Assembly (NCBI RefSeq): GCF_000243675.2
Contig: NZ_AHMM02000017.1
Location: 62,001 to 126,000 of the forward strand
Direction: 5' to 3'
DNA: 64,000 nt
Source of the DNA: Leptospira inadai serovar Lyme str. 10
Lineage (GTDB): Bacteria > Spirochaetota > Leptospiria > Leptospirales > Leptospiraceae
The position numbers were made by a program, and so were the translations under genes. A model generated the notes under the pieces. That model ran no database searches. It worked only from the letters and a program-made list of their open reading frames with translations, and was not told where the DNA came from. Shown here one piece after another: positions 51,192-60,400 of the stretch (its first letter is position 1; the number at the start of each line of letters is the position of its first letter).

Positions 51192-51893
51192 CTAAGCTTC
51201 TTTTTTCAGAATTTTTGGTATTCTATCCCGTACAGTAGAAGAACCTAATTCTTGAATTTTATCGGACTCGATTATGATAGTACCTTTTAGATCCGCCCAG
51301 GCGGCGTTTAACATCGCCTTAGCGACTACCGATCCTTCTATCGAACGGTATTTCCTAAAAGGTCCGATTAAAATCGGATTTAAGAACATTGCGAGTATCG
51401 CCCCGATTTTTTCTCCTATTCTAAATTCCTTACGATCGCCTTCCAAGAGAGAAGGTCGAAAAATACCCAAATATTCGAATCCTAACCGGGAAATTTCCCC
51501 TTCCACCTCTCCTTTTACTTTATTATAAAATACGATGGACTTCGAATCGGCGCCTAAGGAGCTAATCAGGGAAAATCCCCTCACACCGTTAGATTTAGCC
51601 GCCTTGGCAAAGGAAATCGCATAGTCAAAGTCCACTTTTCGAAAATTCTCTCGAGTTCCGGCTTGCTGAATCGTCGTACCTAAGGCGGAGAATGCATCGG
51701 TAATGCCTTTCGGAAGATCGGGAAAACGATTCCAGTCCACTAGTATCGGCTCCAGCTTGGGATGCGACCAAGATAAGGGTTTACGAACTATCACATAGAC
51801 CTTGTCCCAATCGGCATCCAGCAAAAGTTCCCGTACCAATTGACCACCGACTAAACCGGTTCCGCCGGCGACGACCGCGATTCGATGTTTCAT
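51192..51893 (-). CDS. NAD(P)H-binding Rossmann protein (atypical SDR/HTATIP2-like)
   Basis: The 233-residue protein has an N-terminal VVAGGTGLVGGQLVRELL nucleotide-binding motif, followed by AFSALGTTIQQAG and a FSLISSLGADSKS strand as in HTATIP2-like and other extended/atypical SDRs. A KVKGEVEGEI segment carries Tyr-Lys-like spacing (YNKVKGE) consistent with the active-site Tyr/Lys pair. The substrate is unknown. It converges with the long acyl-CoA dehydrogenase gene. Confidence 0.85.
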   Translation of the reverse strand: MKHRIAVVAGGTGLVGGQLVRELLLDADWDKVYVIVRKPLSWSHPKLEPILVDWNRFPDLPKGITDAFSALGTTIQQAGTRENFRKVDFDYAISFAKAAKSNGVRGFSLISSLGADSKSIVFYNKVKGEVEGEISRLGFEYLGIFRPSLLEGDRKEFRIGEKIGAILAMFLNPILIGPFRKYRSIEGSVVAKAMLNAAWADLKGTIIIESDKIQELGSSTVRDRIPKILKKEA

Positions 51894-52108
51894 ATTCCAC
51901 CCCGATGTACGGAAAAGATGCTCCTACGGAGCCTTTTATCGTCCAGATATTTCTAACACTTTAAAAGCCGCTTAGACCCGATAAAATCTCTCAAGTGTCT
52001 TTTTTTCTTCTCCCGAAAGCAAAGTACGCCACTCTCTTTCTTCTAAATCTTCCTACCCGAAACCTGATAAAGAATTGATACCTCTGCCGGATAAATTATG
52101 CTCCGGTC

Positions 52109-53452
52109 ATGTCGTATCCAGCTTATCTACCTAAATTCTTCTGCAAAATTCTTGAAACGACTGACCGAAGTAAAATGAATGAATCCTGGAGAAAGGTGGT
52201 CGAGAATGAGGAAAAGATCGGGGCCTACGTGTCCAACGGATTTAGATATATTCTGCTTTTATTCTTTGCCTTTCAACTTCTAGCGAATTTGCACACGGGA
52301 AACCCTTGGATTAACGGTATCGGTATCGGTCTATTTGCCGCCATAACTATCGGACATAGTGTCGTAATTCGGACCTGCCCTCGCTGGGCGATTTCCGTTT
52401 ATTCTTACATCGCTCTCGTATCGGATTTTGCGATCATATCCGGCGTATTGATTTCTTACACTTTCTTGGCGAGTCCGGACAATCTAGGTTTCGCTTTAAA
52501 AAATCCGATCCAAACCTACTTCTTTTTCCCCCTCGCATTTTCACTCGTGCAATTCAGATTACGCTTGGTTCTTCTCAGTGTAATTCTTTATTATACGTTC
52601 TATTTCGGCTTTTTTGCATATGCGGAATTCGTGGGTAAAATCACATACGCGACCGATTGGAAGGATTACGTGATGGGACCGAATCTTCTTTTAGGGGATG
52701 CCTTCGCCGGGCGCCCGTTAGCCTATCTAATCCTGGCTTTCTTCTTTTGTTTCGGAATATTAAGAACGTTGATTATGATTCGAAGGATCGGAGATGCGGA
52801 AGCTCAGAGAAGCTTACTTTCCAGGTATTTTTCGCCCGGGATGGTTACCGAGATGATGGCTAATCCGGAAGTACTCACCGGCAGGAGACAGACTGCAACG
52901 ATTCTATTTACCGATATTCGGAACTTTACGGCTCTTTCGGAAAACATGGATCCTGTCGAGCTCGGTAAATTTCTTTCTTCGATCCGTGAAATATTGACGG
53001 AATGTGTTTTTGAATTCGGAGGCACCTTGGATAAATACATAGGAGACGCGGTCATGGCTACATTCGGAACCCCGTATCCTTCCGATGATCCCGCCGCCGA
53101 CGCAATCAAGGCTCTTAGTTGCGGGAAGCGGATGTTAGAGCGCTTGGGTGAGTTTAATACTAGGCGTATAGCGAACGGACATCCGCCGGTAAACATCGGT
53201 ATCGGGATTCATACGGGTGAAGTATTTTCGGGAAATATAGAAACGAGCCAAAGAGCCGAATTTACCGTTATCGGAGACGCCGTAAATACCGCCTCGCGAA
53301 TCGAATCCTTAACCAAGAATTTTGGGAAGGAATTTTTAGTTTCGGAGGAAACCTGGAAACTCGCCGGAGCGAATTTTAACGGAGAAACACTTCCTCCGAT
53401 TCAGGTGAAAGGAAGAGAAAAATTAGTTACTGTTATCGCAGTAGGACTATGA
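52109..53452 (+). CDS. Class III adenylate/guanylate cyclase, membrane-bound
   Basis: The 447-residue protein has about six N-terminal membrane helices (residues 40-225) and a C-terminal cyclase homology domain (about 255-447): TILFTDIRNFTALSENM with the first metal Asp, GGTLDKYIGDAVMATFGTP with the second, and IGIGIHTGEVFSGNIETSQR, then FTVIGDAVNTASRIESL. The Lys in TLDKYIG and the Asp in VIGDAVN favour ATP as substrate (adenylate cyclase). A possible promoter (TTGATA-N16-TATGCT at 52075-52102) is so close that the true start may be the ATG at 52175. Confidence 0.93.
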   Translation: MSYPAYLPKFFCKILETTDRSKMNESWRKVVENEEKIGAYVSNGFRYILLLFFAFQLLANLHTGNPWINGIGIGLFAAITIGHSVVIRTCPRWAISVYSYIALVSDFAIISGVLISYTFLASPDNLGFALKNPIQTYFFFPLAFSLVQFRLRLVLLSVILYYTFYFGFFAYAEFVGKITYATDWKDYVMGPNLLLGDAFAGRPLAYLILAFFFCFGILRTLIMIRRIGDAEAQRSLLSRYFSPGMVTEMMANPEVLTGRRQTATILFTDIRNFTALSENMDPVELGKFLSSIREILTECVFEFGGTLDKYIGDAVMATFGTPYPSDDPAADAIKALSCGKRMLERLGEFNTRRIANGHPPVNIGIGIHTGEVFSGNIETSQRAEFTVIGDAVNTASRIESLTKNFGKEFLVSEETWKLAGANFNGETLPPIQVKGREKLVTVIAVGL

Positions 53453-53455
53453 TCG

Positions 53456-53869
53456 ATGTTATCCTCCCAGGAAATTCAGTTTAGAAAACCGAAAGGACTC
53501 AGCCAGTTCTTCCTAGTAACGGATATAGGATTTATTTTATACTGGGGAATCACCTCAATAAAAATCATCCCGGATGAATTTTTATTTAAAGATTATAGCG
53601 ACCCGATTTTATCCGCTTGGAACTGGTCCTTCCTTCCATTGGATCTTTTCATCTCTTTTACGGGATTAACAAGTTTATACTTGTTTAATAAGCGAATTTC
53701 AGCTTGGAAAAATTTTGCGATCCTGTCCTTGGGGTTCACGATCGCATCCGGAATTCAGGCGATTTCGTTTTGGATCATCCGCGAAGACGTTTCACTTTTA
53801 TGGTGGGCACCCAATCTATATTTAATTTTCTATCCTTTGTTCTACGTCCGATTCTTATTAAAAAATTGA
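53456..53869 (+). CDS. DUF5360/YvaD-like membrane protein
   Basis: This 137-residue protein has four membrane helices (LVTDIGFILYWGITSI, LPLDLFISFTGLTSLYL, LSLGFTIASGIQAISFWI and NLYLIFYPLFYVRFLL), matching the small YvaD/DUF5360 family as I remember it. It starts 3 bp after the cyclase stop and is probably co-transcribed. Function unknown. A heptamer-armed element follows directly. Confidence 0.78.
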   Translation: MLSSQEIQFRKPKGLSQFFLVTDIGFILYWGITSIKIIPDEFLFKDYSDPILSAWNWSFLPLDLFISFTGLTSLYLFNKRISAWKNFAILSLGFTIASGIQAISFWIIREDVSLLWWAPNLYLIFYPLFYVRFLLKN

Positions 53870-53881
53870 TTCTCGGCAGTA

Positions 53882-54041
53882 CAGAAGACAGAGGACTGAG
53901 GACAGACGCGTTCGCTTTGCTCACGCTAGACAGAAGCTGCTCGAAGTTGGGAAGGCAGCTGTGGTAGAGGACCGATTTACTATAACGTAAGAATCTTTCT
54001 GTAGAGCAAGGAAGCTCGGCTCACCAATGCTCTGTCCTCTG
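53882..54041 (+). repeat. Heptamer-armed interspersed element, copy D1
   Basis: The left arm is CAGAAGA CAGAGGA CTGAGGA CAGA, followed by the same 28-bp insert as copy B1 and then AGAAGCTGCTCGAAG. It ends in AATGCTCTGTCCTCTG. It abuts copy D2 head to tail with no bases between. Confidence 0.8.
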
Positions 54042-54231
54042 CAGAAGACAGAGGTCAGAAGACGGAAGACAGTAGCTGCTAGACGTTGGAAAAGTAATAG
54101 AGGTAGAGGAAAGATCCAATATAACACGAGAATCTTCCTCTAGAACGTGGGAGTTCCAACATAATTCGTTTTTAAAAAAATTCTTGTCAGGGTATAGGAA
54201 TAATTTTCTGTCCTCTGTCCTCTGTCCTCTG
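54042..54231 (+). repeat. Heptamer-armed interspersed element, copy D2
   Basis: The left arm is CAGAAGA CAGAGGT CAGAAGA CGGAAGA CAG, then TAGCTGCTAGACG. The right arm is a perfect triple heptamer (TCTGTCC three times, then TCTG) at 54207-54231. An extra AT-rich stretch of about 40 bp precedes the right arm and replaces the usual ATCAATGTTC end. Confidence 0.78.
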
Positions 54232-54253
54232 TAAGATGAAACTTTCGAAGGAC

Positions 54254-54589
54254 CTATTTCACTCCGGCCTTTTGCAATTCTTTCCCCAATTGGCCGGTTA
54301 TAGTGCAGAAGAACATTCGCCAATCACTTAAAAAAGATTTTATAGGATACGTAAACGTTGCCGGGCGGTTCTTCTCTATAAAGAAATGTCCGATCCAAGC
54401 AAATAAATAACCGCTGAATAGCGCTCCGAGTAAATACCAAGGATTTAAAAACGCTACCGCAGATATGATCCATCCCAGCGCGATAGAGGTACCGATGAAG
54501 TGCAGGACACGATTCAATTTATTGGAATGCTCTCTTAAATAGAAAGGCCAAAATTCCCCGAGCGTAGTATAATTCGTTTCTTGAGACAT
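54254..54589 (-). CDS. Mpo1-like/DUF962 membrane protein
   Basis: This 111-residue protein belongs to the DUF962/Mpo1-like family: EFWPFYLREHSNKLNRVLHF, then IGTSIALGWIISAVAF and FAWIGHFFIEKNRPATF with two His. Yeast Mpo1 is a 2-hydroxy fatty acid dioxygenase; a related role here is inference only. I take the ATG at 54589, which has GGAG six bases upstream, over an in-frame start 12 bp earlier. Confidence 0.87.
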   Translation of the reverse strand: MSQETNYTTLGEFWPFYLREHSNKLNRVLHFIGTSIALGWIISAVAFLNPWYLLGALFSGYLFAWIGHFFIEKNRPATFTYPIKSFLSDWRMFFCTITGQLGKELQKAGVK

Positions 54590-54601
54590 GTAATACTCCA
54601 A

Positions 54602-55345
54602 TTCGCAGGATACTCTTAATTCGATCTCTTCGCAACCTTAAATCGACCTCGAATTCGCGATATAGATCATTTGTTATAAAAAGAGAATTGCGAGAAATCG
54701 GATCTAACGAACCGATCGATTCCGAGCAAGATTCCGGATTAAACTAGAATCCTAGGACGCAAACTGAGCCTTTCTTAAGACAGTATGCGCTCGGACCTCC
54801 CCTTCAATCGGAGGCTCCGAAACTCCCAGCGCTCGTATTCTGATTCAATTCGAAAATGGTCGGAAAGAATCGGTTCGTCTCTTCCCGCCGTTGATTCATT
54901 TGAATCGGAATTCACTTCCGGAATAGAATGATAAAACCCGTCGTTCCTAACTCCCTTTGCAAGATTTAAAGTCTTTTCCCTCCCCTCCTCGATTTCACTA
55001 GAGGATGGGGTCGGGAAATTTCTTTGCAAGTGCGCAGAATCCATCCGTGATTCCAAGGATTCTATAGTCTCAATTTCTTCCAGAGAGCGACTGTACCGTT
55101 CTCAAACTTTTTATTGGCATCTTTTATCCCGATTCGATTTTTTTTCGAAAAATAAGGCTTGTTCCCAACTTCTTTGCCGGATTTAAATTAAAAATAGAGC
55201 GGCTCAAGAACACAAAAAGAGACATAGAATCGGACCTTTGCAGGGCTGATTCTTTCTATCCGGCCAGTAAATCCCGATAGGAATTCTTCTATGAAAGCAG
55301 CCAGAATCAGGAATTTAAGCCCTTACGGTCATTTTAAGACAAAAA
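54602..55345. other. Gap of about 740 bp upstream of groES
   Basis: I see no convincing gene. A 93-codon minus-strand frame (54775-55056) begins with TTG, lacks a good ribosome-binding site and is of odd composition. There are no repeats of the two families and no tRNA. The region may hold leader or regulatory sequence for neighbouring genes. Confidence 0.4.
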
Positions 55346-55372
55346 TTAGCACTCTCTATCTGAAAGTGCTTG
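55346..55372 (+). promoter_or_regulatory. CIRCE operator 1 (HrcA site)
   Basis: TTAGCACTC and AAGTGCTTG flank a 9-bp spacer (TCTATCTGA), the standard CIRCE layout with changes at the outer ends of the right arm. HrcA binding here would repress groESL. The TTGACG -35-like box (55369-55374) overlaps its right arm. Confidence 0.88.
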
Positions 55373-55400
55373 ACGATTTTCGGCTTCCTAGTTTTTTCTA
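55369..55400 (+). promoter_or_regulatory. Putative groESL promoter
   Basis: TTGACG (55369-55374) overlaps the end of CIRCE 1, with an AT-rich TTTTTTCTAAAAGG region about 17-20 bp downstream as the -10 area. No exact -10 is clear. Confidence 0.4.
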
Positions 55401-55410
55401 AAAGGAAGGC

Positions 55411-55437
55411 CAAGCACTCTAATAATCAAAGTGCTAA
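55411..55437 (+). promoter_or_regulatory. CIRCE operator 2 (HrcA site)
   Basis: CAAGCACTC and AAGTGCTAA flank a 9-bp spacer (TAATAATCA), 34 bp before the groES start and 38 bp downstream of the first CIRCE. It would lie in the transcribed leader. Confidence 0.88.
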
Positions 55438-55471
55438 GGAATTATTTTAAATCTCAAAGGAGAAAAAGTCT

Positions 55472-55759
55472 ATGGCGATTAAACCACTAGGCGACCGCGT
55501 GCTAGTCGAACCGAAACAAGAAGCCGAAGAAAAAATCGGTAGCATCTTTGTTCCCGACACCGCGAAAGAAAAGCCCCAAGAAGGAAAAGTAATCGAGGTT
55601 GGAAGCGGTCGTTACGAAGACGGCAAGCTCGTACCTCTAGAAGTTAAATCCGGAGACGTAGTTTTATACGGCAAGTACTCCGGAACCGAAATCAAATCCG
55701 AAGGCAAAGAATACCTTATCATTCGCGAAAGCGATATTCTTGCCGTCGTGAAGAAGTAA
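55472..55759 (+). CDS. groES: Co-chaperonin GroES
   Basis: GroES caps the GroEL chamber. The 95-residue protein has the standard [20 protein letters not shown] start, [20 protein letters not shown], and the mobile-loop region [17 protein letters not shown] strong AAAGGAGAAAA sits upstream of the ATG. It is 19 bp before groEL, and two CIRCE elements precede it. Confidence 0.98.
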   Translation: MAIKPLGDRVLVEPKQEAEEKIGSIFVPDTAKEKPQEGKVIEVGSGRYEDGKLVPLEVKSGDVVLYGKYSGTEIKSEGKEYLIIRESDILAVVKK

Positions 55760-55766
55760 TCCTTAG

Positions 55767-57416
<1,650 letters not shown>

Positions 57417-57441
57417 GCCGACCGTTTCTTTCGAAGCGTCC

Positions 57442-57476
57442 AAAAGCCGGGGAAGAAATTCCCCGGCTTTTCTTTT
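57442..57476 (+). terminator. Rho-independent terminator after groEL
   Basis: AAAAGCCGGGG and CCCCGGCTTTT form an 11-bp stem with an 8-base loop, followed by CTTTTTC. The following gene converges, so it may also serve the minus strand. Confidence 0.88.
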
Positions 57477-57487
57477 TCTAAACGCTT

Positions 57488-60400
57488 CTAAAGTCGAATC
57501 CCGAAAATTCTGCTATAATTCTTACCAGCATTCGTCGTGTTACTATATAAGATTTGTAGAATGGAATATTTGCTGTAATCGGTCTGCAACTCGTATTCCC
57601 AATCCCAAAGCAACCCGCCAATACCGGGTAACGCTAAAATTCCCATCGAACGATACCCTCTCTCCGGCCTAGCACGATAATAATATAAACCGGGACCGAT
57701 GAGCATCGTATCTTCTCCGGTCGAGATCGATTCGCTTCTGTAGTATAGCAGACCCAAGCCGACCATATCGTATCGACCGTTTTTACCCGAGGAAAAATAT
57801 CCGAGCACGGGCGGAACATACGTGGAGACTTCGTTCCCGTCCCGATGATAATAATACGCGGGAAGGAAATTCGCGATACTTTCCCCCCCTGAACGCTTGA
57901 GACGAAGCCACAGGAAATTCGCATCGGAGTAATCCTGAGCGGATTCATATCCTGCGATCAATCCACCCAGAACCGCCCAACGTGTTCGGTTTGCATCATA
58001 TTCTCCGTGAAACAATCCTAAAAAGACGTTCACGTTTCTCCTTTGAAGCGCCAATTCGCGATTGACGTCCAGTATTCCGGCAAATCCCCAACGATCTATT
58101 CTCTTATCGACATACGAATAGGACCCTAATGCGAACCAAAAACTGGACTCAGCGCTAAGTCGACGAATTACGAGGGGGAAAAAACCCCAAGAATCCGAAT
58201 TGGAACCTTTGATCGAATAGATCGGACCGAAAATGAATCGGGAACGACCCGACTCGGAATCTCGAGCAAGATCGAAAAGTATCGCCAGATTGAAGTGGAA
58301 GGAATTTCCGGAAGGCTTAGATTCCCGGTTATAATAAAATAAAGGGAACATATAATTCTTCGTAGAATCGACTTTTCCTTTTTCACTCGTCGATTCCTGT
58401 CCGGAAAAGGAGACTAGCGGAAAAACGGAAACGTCCGTCGAACTCTCCCGGTTGTTTTTATAACTATTATAGGAAAGTAATTTAAGAAAGCTGAATTCTT
58501 TCGATTCCGCATCCGCCTCGGAGACAAGTCTGTTATAATAGAATCCCAACCAAAAGGCAGTGGTCTCCTTTTGAGAAGCGGAAGTATACAATGTCGGAAA
58601 GGGTAGCAAAAAGAAATTCCTGCTACTTTCCTCCCGAGCATCGCCGCCCTTTCCGATCGTAGAGAAAATACCGATCGGACTCACCGAGAGAGAATCCCAT
58701 GACCCGGAAGTTTGGTCGGTTCTTTCAAAATAAAACGGCAGTCCCCAAATCGTTCTGCTTTTTACTCCTGCAATATTCGTTTCGCTGTCCGAATAAAACG
58801 GATACAATGCAAAGGAGGATTCCCGCGGTGACTTTGTCCTATTTCCGAACAAAAGAATATTCAACGAATACGAATCCGGTTTCGAATCGTATCTGAATAG
58901 AATCGGAACCGTGGTCTTACTGTGAATGACCACCTCCTTCTCCCTCTCGACTTCGGAAAAGTAAAACGGAAAAATCGACAGGGATTCCCTCTGCCCGGTA
59001 ACGGAACTGGACATTTCGGACGAAACTAATCCGAACAGAGTCCAATAAGATCTATCCTTAGTTTCGTTGGAATAATATCCTAAAACGAATCGAGTCGCTT
59101 CGAATGAATCTTTATAGAAATACAGGGCCAGTGGAAATACGATATCCTTCCTTACGGATTCCTTTTCGGACAAATAGGATTCCCTATAGCGATAGTAGAT
59201 CGGAGTCAGCATTTCGGAAGTCGAGGAAGAGCCGTCTTTCTGAAGATAACGGCTCGAGCTGAACAAAAGTGGAATCAGAGTTTTCGATCTAACGTAGTCG
59301 TTCGATTCGGCGGTATCGGAAAAGTAGAACGGAAATAAATTAGTTTTCGAAAACGTCGCAAATTGGGTTTTTACGGCGGAGGTGGAAAATACTCCCAACA
59401 CATTCGTATACGTAGACCTAGGGTCCGAAGAGGAATAATAGGCAAGGAAGAAAAAGCGGCTCGAATCTCCGTTTCTTTTATAATAAAGTCCTAATGGAAT
59501 CAAAAAATCGATTTTCGTCGTCTTTTCCTTCGGTTCGCCGGGAGCCTTGGAACGATTGTAATAATAAAGAGGAAAGAGAAAACTAGTCTCGGAACCGCCT
59601 GAAATATCGCTGAAGGAACTGTAGTAAGACAATAGAGTCAGAACCTTGGAAGAGTAATTTCCGCCCGCCCCGCCTTCGATAGAATCGTATTTACGATAAT
59701 AGAACGGGACAAAAAGTTGATATCCTTCCCGCTCTTGATTACCCAAAACCGAAGACGTCTTAGTATCTCTCGAATGAAAAAGAGGCAAAAGAATCGAGTG
59801 AAAGTCGGAAATTTCGGCCTGAGAGGAAATTTCCTTTTTATTATAATATAATATACTTATGGTACGATCCGAATTCGGAGACGAATCGTGGACGACCAAG
59901 GGAAATATCCGGAACCCCCAAGAATTCGGAGAATGGTAGGTTCGAAAGAAAGGCCAGAGCACCGAGTAATCCTTGGTATCCCCTTTTTTACCTCTTTGGA
60001 ATCCGAAAATCATCCAAGCTTCTTGAAAATCGGCGGCATCGTCCTGCCTGGCATAGAACGGAAAATAAACGTTATACTCTTGGTCCCCGATTTTACTTTT
60101 GAAAATCGGCGGCAAAAGCCAAATCGTAACCTTGTCCTTGGTCTCCTCCGACCAAGAATACCAAGCGAGAGGTAAAAGTCGGAAATGCCTTCGATCATCT
60201 CCTTTCTCGTAGCTTAAAATCCCGAATAGGGTGCTGAATCCGAAAAAAGATTTGGACGCATCGCGGGAAAGCGTTTTGTATTTTCTAAGTCCGTCTTCAT
60301 TCGCGTCCGGAACCGGACCGGAGCTAACCGGGAACTTCTTGGTGTTTTGCGGATCGGTAGGAACATTCCCGTTTTCGGCGAACGAATTCTCCCGCTTTCT

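Noticed and set aside
53882..54231. CRISPR-like array from the 7-bp repeats
   Set aside because: The units are contiguous, only 7 bp long, degenerate and without spacers; no cas genes are nearby.
54021..54323. Minus-strand frames inside D1/D2 elements
   Set aside because: They are read from the repeat arms, and a genuine gene (DUF962) occupies the adjoining part in another frame.
54775..55056. 93-codon minus-strand frame upstream of groES
   Set aside because: It starts with TTG, lacks a good ribosome-binding site and has an unstructured, charged composition with no recognisable motif.
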